From Aurelia coerulea (taxonomy: Eukaryota > Cnidaria > Scyphozoa > Semaeostomeae > Ulmaridae): 64,000 bases of DNA. Below, one piece after another: positions 54,238 to 64,000 of this stretch. The stretch spans positions 1,738,501 to 1,802,500 of the forward strand of contig CM076955.1 in NCBI GenBank assembly GCA_039566865.1, in the 5' to 3' direction. The notes beneath the pieces are model-generated. The model had not been told where the DNA came from, did not search any database, and worked only from the letters and a program-made list of their open reading frames with translations. The position numbers and the translations under genes were made by a program. The stretch's first letter is position 1. Each line of letters starts with the position of its first letter.

Positions 54238-54420
54238 TTAGCGCCAAGCGCTGAGATCGCAGAAGTAGAGAAGACCTAATCGAGTCCGCGACCCCTCGTC
54301 ATGACGCTCAAGTGGTGAGGCTCTACCTGGTATGGAACCCTGTCCGCCTGACTGCTCTGGCTGCAAAGTCAGAGGATTACACCACTGCGCCACAACACCT
54401 AAGATTACAGTTGCGTTAAT
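54238..54420 (-). mobile_element. tRNA-derived SINE
   Basis: The reverse strand begins GTGTTGTGGCGCAGTGG (A box) with a tRNA-like arm (cctctgactttgcagccaga) and GGTTCCATACC as a degenerate B box, then a body with gcgtcatgacgaggggtcgc. The arrangement is that of a SINE, not a working tRNA. Confidence 0.8.
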
Positions 54421-54539
54421 GATACCGAGAGGTATCATAAATGAAAAAAGGTATGAGATGTTTTGAAACAAACAGATCTTTGAGCGATTTTACCGGGGAT
54501 TTTACCCAAGGCGTAGCAGAACGAGACAAGGTCAAGAAA

Positions 54540-54870
54540 GTCAATGGAATGCTAACTGTATCATAGTTGGGAAAGGCAGAGGAAATAGGTGGAAAGATAT
54601 GTAGAGAGATATAAGATATAAACAGATATAGTTGGGAAGGTTAGATAAAGGAAATAGTTGGAAAGATAGGACTTGCAGATAGTTGGACTATCTGCAGAGA
54701 GTTGGAGGAAATAGTCGACAGAGAGTTGGAGGAAATAGTTGGACTTGCAGGAGCCAACTCTCATGATATATATCATGAGAGTTGGCTCCTGCAAGTAAAA
54801 ATAATTAAACCTTATTCTGAAGTCCATCAGTCCTTATTCAGATAGTTGGAAAGACATAGCAAGGGAGATT
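54540..54870. repeat. Degenerate AGATAGTTGGA repeats with a hairpin
   Basis: gatagttggaaagatagga-type motifs repeat, including two copies of gagagttggaggaaatagt. A hairpin (gcaggagccaactctcatga and inverse) lies at 54748-54797. Confidence 0.75.
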
Positions 54871-54918
54871 ACAGTGGACAAAACATCGCGTTATGTAAGA
54901 TACAAGTGTGTGTTTCCC

Positions 54919-55374
54919 AGCATATGTTCCAAATCAAATGGTTTAAAATCAGATGACCTATTTCTTTGAACTGAATGGCTTTAAAGAAACTTTAGCTGTT
55001 TCGCTATAATTCTACCGTTGCACTGTTCTGAAATCGTAAATATCGTTCGAAGTTGGAGTGTTTTTCTTATTTCTTAAGAATTCAAGAAGATTTTGACAAA
55101 AACTTAAAACCATCGCAATTGCGTAACTTTTTGACGAAACATGATATAATTTTCATGAAAGCCATGGTTTATGGATTTCGACAATATGGTATCAAGCGAA
55201 AGCCTGTCAATCTTCTGGTTTACCATTTAGAAATTTGATGACGTCACGTCCTTAAATGAATTAAAAATATAAATAGCCAAAGTTTCTTTCAAGCCATTCA
55301 ATTAAAAGAAATAGGTCATAGTGCATTTTACATCCATCTTTAACACCGGTTCGCAGATTTTGGAACCTATGTTG
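54919..55374. mobile_element. AGCATAGG-ended foldback element, third copy
   Basis: The ends agcatatgttccaaat and inverse attttggaacctatgtt bound 456 bp. TGTTTCCC and TGCTTCCC lie outside the two ends, consistent with a decayed ~8-bp target duplication. Confidence 0.8.
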
Positions 55375-55388
55375 TGCTTCCCTTTTAA

Positions 55389-55975
55389 CCCTATAGTGGT
55401 TGGGCTATCTGACACGTCCTATTTTGGTTGGGGGGGGGGGTAAAAAAGCCCCCCAACCTAACTCTTGACTGGAAATAGATATAGCAACCAGATTTAGTGT
55501 ACTAATAGCTCCAGGCATGTACTTTATGAAAATATAAAAATTAACCTAAAATTAGCCGTCATTATTGCTTGTGTCAGCATTTTTCTTTGTGTGGTCAAGA
55601 AAAGTGGCAAAATCGGTCAAAATCGGGAAAAATGCGATAAATTTAACTTGGAGCACAATTTCCATCCAAACATGACAATTATGATAGAATACATCAAATA
55701 GCACTACCCTGCAAAATATCTTTGCAAAATTTTGCAATTTTGCTAATTTTTTCGCGAAAATTAATATTTGAGAATTGACGATTTTGACAGAGTCAGTTCT
55801 GGAAAATTGTCCCATCCCCCGTTTGTCAAAATATTTTTATGAAACTTCATGAGTTATTGCACAATAAGTATTAGCAAAAAGTCAGACAGTTTCCGGCCAT
55901 AATTGTCATCCTGACAGAGTTATAACAAAAAGTCTACTAGGGGGGGGGGGGCAAATTCCCCCAACCAAAATAGGG
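55389..55975. mobile_element. TTAA-targeted element with CCCTATNNTGGTTGGG ends
   Basis: The left end CCCTATAGTGGTTGGG is preceded by TTAA (55385-55388); the right end CCCAACCAAAATAGGG (inverse) is followed by TTAA. A second end-like CCTATTTTGGTTGGGGG lies 40 bp inside the left end, and poly-G tracts sit next to both ends. Confidence 0.8.
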
Positions 55976-55979
55976 TTAA

Positions 55980-56755
55980 AACCCAAAAGGGCGAAGAAAG
56001 GTTTTGTAATGATGCCAGCGGGGTACTCAGGTATATTTAGGAGAGGGTGCTCAGGCTGAGGTACGAAGTACCAACCTAAAAAAATAAGTTCCATCATAAA
56101 TAAAGACCCAAACAAATTTTTTGACACAACATACCAAAAGGTTATGAAGTTAGTATCTTAAATGGGCGGAAAAATGTCCTGACTGATCAGATTTCTCAGA
56201 ATCTATTTGAATATTTAAGTATTTTGCTTTTAGTAAAGTTACTTGATTTTAATTTTGTTTGCAAATTATGCTTTTCCTTACTTTTTTACATTTTCTCATA
56301 TTGGAGACCTAAAAAGTTATCCAGAATTTCACGAACCCCAAAACATAACAGTACAAATCATTGACCCAAAAATAATCTTCGCCCAAATTTTAGACCCAAA
56401 CTGTAGCCTGAGCACCCCTATCCTAGATATATCACAGAGTACCCTCTAGAGTAACAATTAAAGTACTGTCAATGTCAACACAGAAGGGTTTCGAAAGGTT
56501 GAACTCGATTGAGACCCTTGGCAATGGAAAACTGAAAACAGGAATGAAATCTGATAGACACAGCGACTGTGCCAGTGATTTATACAAGTTTAAAAAAGCA
56601 ACCTTCAAAAAACAAATATTAACAACTTGAACGTCTGAAGAATGTGACGATTTCATACAAGATTAACAGCTTTATGACCTACTGATCCTACCTTATACCA
56701 ATCAATTGGTCACGTTATGTAATACAAACTAGATTGATGGATGTTTCTTTGAAAT
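55980..56755. other. Mixed repeat remnants, no gene recognised
   Basis: Short remnants in which aaaccca-type motifs recur (56090-56410). A 52-codon frame at 56472-56630 lacks splice support. Confidence 0.4.
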
Positions 56756-56756
56756 G

Positions 56757-56826
56757 AGTGGCATAACGGAATAACCAGACCCAGGACCAGTAGGACCGGA
56801 CCCTAACGGACCAGACCTCTGGGGGA
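56757..56826. repeat. Dispersed ~75-bp repeat, second copy
   Basis: Near-identical to 29572-29645, same orientation. The flanks are unrelated. Confidence 0.8.
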
Positions 56827-57057
56827 TTCCAATAGTGGCTAGAAAGAAACTTCTATGATAAGTGAACGCCTCAAACGATTTTCAGGGATAAGCAAACTTG
56901 TTTCATTAAGCTGTGTGATATAACTTGCTTTGTTAAACACAAAATACCATATCCTCAAACATTTAGAATGCTGTCATACATAGTTTATAGCTTTCTATTC
57001 ATCATAGTCATAAGCGTCCTCGCAATTAGAACCACACCCTGAAAATATCATTAGTCA

Positions 57058-57130
57058 ACCTCGTCCCCAGGGCCTTTTGTCATATTGGGGCGGAGACCAA
57101 TATGACAAAAGGCCCTGGGGACAAGGTTGA
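57058..57130. repeat. Hairpin, ~30-bp arms
   Basis: ccccagggccttttgtcata and inverse around a ~10-bp loop. The same arm sequence (cccagggccttttgtcatat) occurs once at 226-246 next to the left-edge element, so it is probably a tiny dispersed foldback. Confidence 0.85.
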
Positions 57131-57194
57131 TCATTAGTACCACATTTACAAGAACCTAGTCAGTCTGTATTTTAGAAAAGTATGTTTTTGTTTG

Positions 57195-57335
57195 TGGAGT
57201 TTTCCCGGGGGTGAAGCTACCCAAAACCGGGGACGGGGACTTGAGTAGGTCATCTAGGCAAGAGTACCCAAAACCGGGGAGAATATTTTGAAAAGACCAC
57301 CCAAAACTGGGGTAACTTTTATGATGAAATACCAA
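57195..57335. mobile_element. CCCAAAACCGGGG repeat element, one end
   Basis: cccgggggtgaagctaccca is followed by degenerate acccaaaaccgggga units. The copy at 63065-63262 is in the inverse orientation and has the same end. It belongs to the poly-G-ended group by its terminus. Confidence 0.6.
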
Positions 57336-57339
57336 AAAT

Positions 57340-57905
57340 TGTGGAATTCCTGTAATCCCACACCTGCAACATATTTCATATGAAAAAACCTTTCTTCCTA
57401 ATTCAAACAGATTCAAACTGTGTAGAAGCTCTACAAATGTATTCTGTACAAAAAGTAATGTGCTGGAGCCAAACTATTATGGACCATTATGAGGGACCAT
57501 TATGGAAACAAGGTTGCACTGATCTTTTAATGCTTATCCCTGCCATTTTCAATTGGGAGTATTTTTAGGTTCAAGTTTTAACTTTTATATTATATGGTAC
57601 ACTTGTAATTAAACTGATTATTTTTCCTAAATTCATGTTACATCAAATTTTTAATTCATAGCAAGGCCAAATTCTAAAAAATACATACATACATAGAACA
57701 AAACAGCAAATTCTTGGGTCAACAGGTATATCCCAATCTATATACAATAATATAATTATGAGCAAATGCAGAGCTTAATCAGTGACAGTGGGCCACTTTG
57801 GTCAACACTATGCTGTATTCGTTTTTTCTATTTGCTTGATTAATATTTACTTTAGTGCTTTAGTGCATATCTAAATGTCTAAATATCACAACAAACACAG
57901 CAACC
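57340..57905. other. Nothing recognised
   Basis: AT-rich sequence downstream of the minus-strand gene ending at 57913; probably its 3' UTR and spacer. Confidence 0.4.
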
Positions 57906-57912
57906 TGCAAGA

Positions 57913-58288
57913 TTATTCCAAGTGTGTACAAAAACTGCACAAGAAATCATCATCAGTAGTTTGCCTTTCATGAAGAAGCTTGATGAGATGAGAGGGATTC
58001 CCCATCCTTTGCTGATCAAGATAATAAGCATCTGTGATACCATTTTGACAACAATTGTGGAGCTCTCGCCTCTCTGCTTGCTTAATTAATAATGAGGCAA
58101 GATCTGGCAGCCAAAGAAATCTGAGGTTGAGGTAACGCCCAAGGCCTATAGGCTAGTAGAGGAGGCCTAATAATTTACATACTTCCCCTTTAGTGTGAGT
58201 GTAACAGCAAAAATCCTGTTCAGTTATGGCATAATTTGAACTTATAATACAATAAAAGCGGAGACATACCCTCCCTGGTGTGTGGCAT
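57913..58288 (-). CDS. Small two-exon gene, possible CARD/death-fold protein
   Basis: Exon 1 is 58288-58270 (ATG, MPHTREG, donor AGG|GTATGT, phase 1). Exon 2 is 58145-57913 (acceptor CCTATAG, 77 codons, stop TAA). The joined frame is 83 residues. Its second half (GITDAYYLDQQ, then SHLIKLLHERQTTDDDFLCSF) resembles the spacing of the last helices of CARD domains, with a hydrophobic pair, a charged turn and F-x2-F/C. CARDs mediate homotypic contacts in apoptosis and innate immunity. The resemblance is by eye only. An alternative start frame (MAKLQKAKDSN) in exon 1 does not join exon 2 in an open frame. Confidence 0.4.
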
Positions 58289-58289
58289 T

Positions 58290-58700
58290 GCTATCTTTCG
58301 CCTTTTGTAATTTTGCCATCTCTCCAGTTTTCAAGTTTTCAAAATTTACAACAACATAACAACAACAACAACAAGTTTAGTTTCGCGCCCTTTAGGGCGA
58401 AAGCGAGGTCATTCGAAAATGACCGAGCAAAATTTTTCAGAATATTTCACAACTGATTGAGGCAATTGTCTGAAAGCAACGAAAGAAGGCTTTTACTGAA
58501 GATTTCATCTCATCTGATGTTATTTGATGGAGTAATCTTGAATATTTCAATGAACTTGAAAATAGTGTGGATTAATAATACTATCAACCTGAAACCACAG
58601 GTTGGCTTGGCTTGTTGGCTTGGCCTTTAGGGTATGTACTAGGCCCGCTCGGCGCGGCTTCGCCGCGCCTCCGCGTTCCTTTTAGCTTCGCTGTAGTTCG
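58290..58700. other. Upstream region with GC hairpins
   Basis: It contains an ACAACA microsatellite (58350-58375) and two hairpins: cgccctttagggcg at 58387 and ggcgcggcttcgccgcgcc at 58656. The compact GC-rich hairpin next to a gene start could be regulatory. No gene was seen. Confidence 0.4.
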
Positions 58701-59960
58701 TCTAAGTGGCAGTACTTCAGTGGAAAATGTATCTTCGTTAGTTCATTCAATAAAGCAGTACTTGAGTGGAAATTCAAGGAAATGCATATGAGTGTATTTT
58801 GGGACTTGCTTCTTCCGTGGAAGTTTGGACGTGAAAGAGATAATCTGCTGAAAAGTTAGTTGCCGTCATTATTGTGGGTGCATTGGTTGTATCAGTTGTT
58901 TCAGTTAAGTTAGTCTAGCGGCGTTTGTTGCCTTAAGGACTTTGCTGCCTTAACGCTTTTAGGTGCGTCACCCGGGGGGGGGGGGGGGGGTACTTGACCT
59001 AAATTTGTACGGGGGTGTGCCCATGCAAAAAAATTGTTTTCGCCTGCTCCAGAATTTTTCGCTCAAAATGATAACCTGTTCTAGACAAATGTCGTGAAAA
59101 GTATACTCCAAAACATGAAATCTGACCGAAAAACGACCCGATCTAAGAAAATATTCCTTTTTCACATGTTTTGACAACCTGCTCTAGAAAAATTGCCTCA
59201 TTTGATTTTGATACCCTGTGCTAGAAAAAATTGGTGAAAACGATACTCTTGAAAACGGCTCATCCCCGCGCGACAAATATACTAAGTACCCCCCCCCCCC
59301 TTGGGGGTGCGTCAGTTGCATAACGGGACTCAGTTGGTATAGTGGCCTTACTTACGTTAGTGGCTTCTTGCTTTAGTTGTTGAGTAGATTTAGTTGCGTT
59401 TCTTGGCTTAGTGGACGTGGTTATAGCTTGATGCTGTTTGCTTTTATCTTTGTTACCGATGGCAGCCTCTCAGTTATAATAACTGATTTTTAGGAGGCTA
59501 TGCTAAAAACTTAAAATAACAAATAATGTACATGTACATTGTTAATTTGGTAAATTACAATTGGTCGTTTGATGATGCGTTTTTGCAACTCTTTTTTTAA
59601 TGCTTTCAGGGTGGGGAAATTTCTAACTTCAGCGCCTTTTGTGGCGTTAGTTGCTTTATTGGCCTCAGTTGCTTTAGTGGACTAACTTACGTTAGGTGTT
59701 GTCTTGTCTTTGTTCAGTTGTGGAGTTGGTTTTGTGTTCTTTCTTTCCTTAGTGGACTTAGTTGCCCCAGCACCTTTAGTTGTGTTAGTTGTCGTATTGG
59801 CCTTGCTTTGATGACATTACGTACGTTCAATGATATAGAGGCGCTTTCGGTTATATTATTGTATACACGTTACGTAGGGTGAATGTTGTGGTTGCCTTAC
59901 TTGCTGTAATTGCTTTACTTGGCCCAAGCAGCTTGATAAAAAAGTTATAGGGGAAAATTA
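58700..59960. repeat. Degenerate TTAGTTGCNTTAGTGG repeats interrupted by an element
   Basis: gttgccttag, ttagttgtgttagttg, gtggacttagttgc and similar 15-20-bp motifs recur without a strict period. A similar patch lies at 61600-61740. The poly-G element at 58971 interrupts it. Confidence 0.55.
58971..59306. mobile_element. Poly-G-ended element, type A, inverse copy
   Basis: It matches 44582-44898 in inverse orientation. GTGCGTCA is directly repeated at the borders (58963-58970, 59307-59314). The right end is mutated to CCCTTGGGG. The subterminal motif acgggggtgtgcccatg is at the left end, and cggctcatccccgcg (inverse type) at the right. Confidence 0.92.
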
Positions 59961-60009
59961 GTTGGGTATTGCCCCAGTAGCCTTTGTTGTACAGTCTTGT
60001 TTGTTGAAC

Positions 60010-60270
60010 AGTCTTGGGCCTGAGATCAGAAATACTTCAACCCTGAGCTCTTTTAAAAAGAAGGTGCAACCATGAATTTCACTCACCAGTTCTTTTCTGT
60101 TTTCTTTCGTTTATTTAGCACAAATTGTAATTAGTTTAGGTTTAGGTTTTATAGCAAATTTCGTTCTATTGTAGATGAGTAGTTATTTGTAAGTTTTTAG
60201 CATGGCCCCCTGTAAATCAATTATTTTTATTGTGGGGCTACCATGGGTAAGAAAGATAAAATCAATCAAT
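60010..60270 (+). pseudogene. LINE ORF2 tail and 3' UTR
   Basis: SLGPEIRNTSTLSSFKKKVQ and a stop resemble the 'NSLP-EIR-...-SFK-K-K' C-termini of L2/CR1-type LINE proteins. The 3' UTR ends with AATC repeats (60262-60290). The motif tagcatggcyccctgtaaa in it is shared with 50336-50356, marking another LINE tail there. Confidence 0.65.
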
Positions 60271-60751
60271 CAAATCAATAAGATCAATCATGTTGCCTTA
60301 GGTGACCCTAATCCGTATGGGTTTTTTGGGGTACCATTTATGGGGGGGGGGGGGGTTCCGCCCTTCTGTGAAAACTGCCTTAGAGTCACCAGAATTCAAT
60401 AGAACTTGGTTCAATTACAGAGCAAGTAGTTTGTAGCATGTAGTGCAATTTGGGTATGGCTGCCACGTCTTATGTGGTCACAACGGGGTCACAGTGACAT
60501 AATGAAGTTGAAAATCAGAAAAAATTAGGCGTTTAAAGTTAAATTTGTGTTTAAAGGCCATCTTGCATGAACTTTATGCAGTTGTTGGTTAAATTTATCA
60601 ACGTAGCTGGTGGGAAAATATCATTTTATTGAATATGACGATTTTGGAGTGATATTTTGAGCGAAATTAGCCAATTCTGATGACGTAATTTGTGCCACTG
60701 CTTTTTCTATGTAAAAATAGAGAGAAAGTGGCTGCAAAATGGTGGTAACCT

Positions 60752-61437
60752 ATGACAAATGTATCAATAGAGCTCACTGAATTGAAAAAGTCTGAGAAAA
60801 TTGACAAAATTTACGAATTAGGCGAATATGGGAGCCAGAATGAGATCATAATAAAAAAAATGCCGACATCAGCAAATTCTACAAATTCTGGCATCAAACG
60901 AAAGCTCTTATTTGCAGATTCATTTGCTATGTGATGCTCCATAATTCAAGGAAATCTTTCCATGGAAATCATGGAAAACAATGATCTTGCTGCTACCTGC
61001 TTCCAAGTATGGGCATATCACGTGACTTGTGTGAGCTCTATTGTTTCTGGGTATGTAAAAATTGCAGATCAATTAAAAGACTTTTCTTCCATTGGAGAAT
61101 TGCCCGAATCACTGCAGGTCAGAGTAGAATGTGGAGATTTATTGCAGTCATTCATTAAATATAACGCAAAGTTTCATAAAACATGTAAAAATAAATATGA
61201 CAACTATCATTACGAAAGAACATGTAAACGAAGAAAACTTGCAGATCATGAATGTTTGCCAGATACGAGTTGTGCTACACGAGGCACCCGATCACGTTTT
61301 TGTGCAGAAAATTTCCGTCCATATTGTTTCTTTTGCGAAAAAGAAGACGCCGAGAGTAACTTATCTAGTGCTCAGACATTTGCTTTAGATAGGCGTGTCC
61401 GAGATGCTGCATTAGTGCTGCATTTTTCCGTCAAAAT
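60752..61437 (+). pseudogene. Broken member of a cysteine-rich uncharacterised metazoan family
   Basis: Two consecutive segments share a frame. The first (60752-60934) ends in a TGA, and the second (60962 on) runs FQVWAYHVTC, SIGELPESLQVRVECG, FIKYNAKFHKTCKNKYDNY, CFFCEKED, and ends at the donor AAAAT|GTAAGT at 61437. The order H-x3-C, CxxC and RVRDAALVLHFSVKM resembles an abundant family of uncharacterised, probably zinc-binding proteins often found near repeats in cnidarian genomes. The in-frame TGA suggests a pseudogene, but the intact donor leaves a downstream start at 60962 possible. No following exon was identified. Confidence 0.6.
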
Positions 61438-61847
61438 GTAAGTAATCAATAATTAGCAAAAGTCAGGGAGGTTGGGGTGACATAGCTGATTTCTTTTAAC
61501 AACCTGGCAAGTAAAACCTGGAAGGGGGTTGAAAAGCCCGGCTCACATATGGATTAGTTTCAAGATAGCTGGCTTACTTGCTTGCTCGATTCCTTTAGTT
61601 ATGTATCATTTACGTTTTCTTAGTTAGTTAGTTAGCTACGTTGTTACAGTAGCATTTGCTGCGTTAGCTGCTCTTGCTGGTGCTGCTGTCTTACGTCTTA
61701 CTTGCGCTGGTTGCCTTAGTAACGTTAGCTTCGTTTTTTGGTTTTTTAGCAGGTCAGTAAGTGTTGAATCTCCCTATGCAAGGTAGCTTTTGAAATAATG
61801 ATCAGGGGAATGTGCTGCATGTCATCAGGGGGTAAATTTAGGGGAAG

Positions 61848-61953
61848 TTGGCAAGGTGCCAAGTGACGTCACAGAACTTGGCAAGGTGCCAAGTCACATG
61901 CTGAAAACCTGGCATTGTGCCAAGTCATGTGCCCTACATTGGCAACTTGCCAA
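61848..61953. promoter_or_regulatory. Four NFI-type palindromes at 30-31-bp spacing, with a CRE
   Basis: TTGGCAAGGTGCCAA at 61848 and 61878, CTGGCATTGTGCCAA at 61909 and TTGGCAACTTGCCAA at 61939. Three match the nuclear factor I consensus TTGGC-N5-GCCAA exactly. A TGACGTCA CRE lies at 61864-61871. The spacing is close to three helical turns. It is either a short minisatellite or a composite regulatory element. Confidence 0.6.
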
Positions 61954-61959
61954 GTAAGT

Positions 61960-63060
61960 CACATGACATGGGGGCTAGGCAAGTGACTGCCCCCAGCAAT
62001 TTAAAGTATCATTACCCCCACATCTTCGTCAGTAACTATGCTATACGCGCCCTCACTTGGTGTCATCCCAATATGTCTTGTATACTCTTAGGAAGAGCAC
62101 CATTGTGAAGGAGAAGGTATCACGTGATATGGGTGTGGCCACGTGACAACCCCCAATTGGTGGTAACAATCGCTGGCATCGATCATGCACCCCACCACCC
62201 TACAACCTCGTCAATACTTACTGCGGGATGATGAAACCCTTTAGAGTGCCGTTGTGAAGGAGGATACCGCTGGCAGAGGCCTGCCAGCCACTGCGAAGGT
62301 GAATGTGCATGTGACGTCCAATGTGACGTCTTTGGTTGTTTACCATCGACCACAAAGTGATTTGTTCATTGATGGCCCTTGATAGCACCATCAAGTGTGG
62401 TTAGTAACAATCGGCTAACAATCGGCTGTCACTCAAAAAACAATAACCTGCTGAAGAAGGCTGCCAACAATTTTCCCCCGCTGATACCCCAGCTGCAGGA
62501 GGCTACCCCAAAATATGGACATCCTCATGCACACATAGATTTTCCTGTCGATTTTTGGAGACGAAGAGCGAGCTTCCAGGACACGGGAGAGGTCTGGAAT
62601 AAGTGCGGCAGACAGACAAATTCAGCGTTTGATCTGACCGTCTCAGCGAGTAGTAATATAGATGTGTGAAACACACATATCCCATCCAGCATTGATATGA
62701 TTTCATGCCATGGTAGAATGACAACGATGGATGGCGAAGCATCAGACAGAGCAGGCAGATAACAGTCACTAATCTATAGTAGAGTGCATATAATGTGGTG
62801 TATTAACAAGAGCAGAAATGCTCCAGGAGAAGTTACTACAGCAAAAAGACTTTGTATCAAAGAGAACAGGGAATATATGCTCCACTTCACCAGTAGTGTC
62901 AAACCATGTGATATTATGAACTTCAAAAGACTTCGAAAACTGCTTTATTAGTAAAAACAAAAAATGAATTGGCATGAGTTGTCAAGCAATAAGCATCAGT
63001 AACTAATCAGACCTCTTATAGAGATGAGCTTAAACTTTAGTTTGCATTGGACAAGTAAGG
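61960..63060. other. Intergenic, nothing recognised
   Basis: Contains scattered tcacgtga, cacgtgac and gtgacgtc motifs (62120-62330) but no supported exon. Confidence 0.4.
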
Positions 63061-63064
63061 AGTG

Positions 63065-63262
63065 GTAGAATTCCTACCCAAAACTGAGGATGATAGGATC
63101 TTCCTGAAAAAAAGGTGTTGGTATGAATTTATAACCCAAAACCGGGGATTGTGAGAAATTTATGACCCAAAACTGGGGACTGATCGGAATTTATGACCCA
63201 AAACCGGGGTCCACAAGTCCCCATACCCTGGTTTTGGGTAGCTTCACCCCCGGGGAGTTTTA
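63065..63262. mobile_element. CCCAAAACCGGGG repeat element, inverse copy
   Basis: Four degenerate tatgacccaaaaccgggg units end in ggttttgggtagcttcaccc, the inverse of the end seen at 57200. Confidence 0.6.
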
Positions 63263-63294
63263 CTGTGCACTTGATCTTTGAAAGCTGGTAACTC

Positions 63295-63739
63295 CCCGGG
63301 TGGGGAGTACTCCCATTGTGGCCTGACAGGAGGGTCCAGTCTGAATTAAAGAGGGCCAAAGCAAACATTTTGAAAAATACCCTCAAATAGTAGTACCTTT
63401 TTACAGAAACCCCTAAATGGTAGTTCGTGGACCTAAAATTGGGCCACTTGGTAGCATCTAGTAGTGAACATTTTCTGCAATTTTCCAAAATTTTCTTTTG
63501 TAAAAACTAATCGAAAAAAGCGAGAAAACTTCAAAATTCATTGATAATTATTGCTGCACCGGCCATATTGCCATGCAGAGGAACCTAATGAGTTGAAATC
63601 TTATAATTCGCCAGGAATCTTGGAATACCCCCAATTGGTAGTATGTGTTTGACAAATAGGGCCATTTGGTAGCCATTTCATAAGACCCTGAAACCGACTG
63701 GACTCCCTGTCAGGCCATAATGGGAGCACCCCTCTTCCG
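63295..63739. mobile_element. Poly-G-type element, type D, complete
   Basis: The ends CCCGGGTGGGGAGTACTCCC and inverse (gggagcacccctcttccgg) extend through ttgtggcctgacagg and inverse, then gaaatggctaccaaatggcc. GGTAACTC / GGTAACTT lies outside (7 of 8 identical). The partial copy at 11410-11560 shows the same left end with a longer G run. Confidence 0.82.
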
Positions 63740-64000
63740 GGTAACTTATAGCCTGCGCGCAGACTCAGAAACCTCGTTCCTGTCCTGTCCAAAAGTCTGC
63801 ACACAGCTAGTATCTCAGTGACCTTGTGAATTCTCAACAGATTTGCACGATTTCGGTATCTAAAATAAATTAAAGATCTTAGGAACAGGGCTATGGGCTA
63901 TCCTCCCATTGAGCCCGTTCATGTTATTTTTCAATATTCAATCAAATTTAGAAGAATTTTTTGCGATACCCTGTACATTTCTATCATCAAGTTACATAAA
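63740..64000. other. Right edge, nothing recognised
   Basis: No supported feature. Confidence 0.4.

Noticed and set aside
56472..56630. 52-codon plus-strand frame beginning MSTQKGFERLNS
   Set aside because: The opposite strand is open over the same stretch and no splice or promoter context supports either.
57380..57568. 62-codon plus-strand frame
   Set aside because: No splice signals, start context or domain; probably the 3' flank of the minus-strand gene ending at 57913.

Overview
The window reads as nuclear DNA of an anthozoan cnidarian, most likely a stony coral. This rests on content, not on a search: intronless rhodopsin-like GPCR genes, a multi-exon saposin gene, tRNA-derived SINEs, decayed LINE tails, and a very dense load of short inverted-repeat elements and satellites in AT-rich sequence. 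Real coding exons occupy only a few kilobases.

Left third (1-18.6 kb). A secreted saposin-repeat gene runs on the minus strand and leaves the window at its left edge. Its first exon (18362-18574) carries the signal peptide. Exons follow at 10823-11059, 7207-7476, 1970-2275 and 301-555. All are phase 0, and each intron splits a saposin domain between its third and fourth cysteine. The introns hold a 3.7-kb array of a 100-bp unit, a 41-bp array, a ~148-bp array and many foldback elements.

Middle (18.6-36.5 kb). This is accessory sequence with nested elements. A ~1.95-kb imperfect palindrome (24136-26085) carries a hAT-like insertion in one arm, while the other arm keeps the empty site. Two convergent small genes follow: a plus-strand gene with three phase-compatible exons (26866-28230) and a minus-strand candidate membrane protein (29990-28662). 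A ZNF143/Staf-like promoter site lies at 26225.

GPCR island (36.5-43 kb). Two intronless class A GPCR genes lie tail to tail: 36820-37770 plus, 41627-40647 minus. Tandem copies of GPCR C-terminal tails lie between them. One tail copy is split by a tRNA-derived SINE with a recoverable target-site duplication. Satellites with 191-bp and 162-bp units lie outside the pair.

Right part (43-64 kb). It contains LINE remnants; a ~425-bp inverted repeat pair; terminal exons of an unrecognised plus-strand gene (52740-52951); one exon resembling the augmin subunit HAUS2 (53732-53575, minus); a small minus-strand gene with a possible death-fold (CARD-like) product (58288-57913); a broken copy of a widespread cysteine-rich gene family (60752-61437); and four NFI-type palindromes spaced 30-31 bp apart (61848-61953).

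The most distinctive system is a set of short elements with ends of the form CCCGGGGG(n)GTA. Several families share a subterminal CGGGG-TGTGCC motif, degenerate internal tandem repeats and, in the copies where it can be read, 8-bp target-site duplications. No autonomous transposase was seen. All exon models are hand-read from splice signals and phase, and no similarity search was possible.
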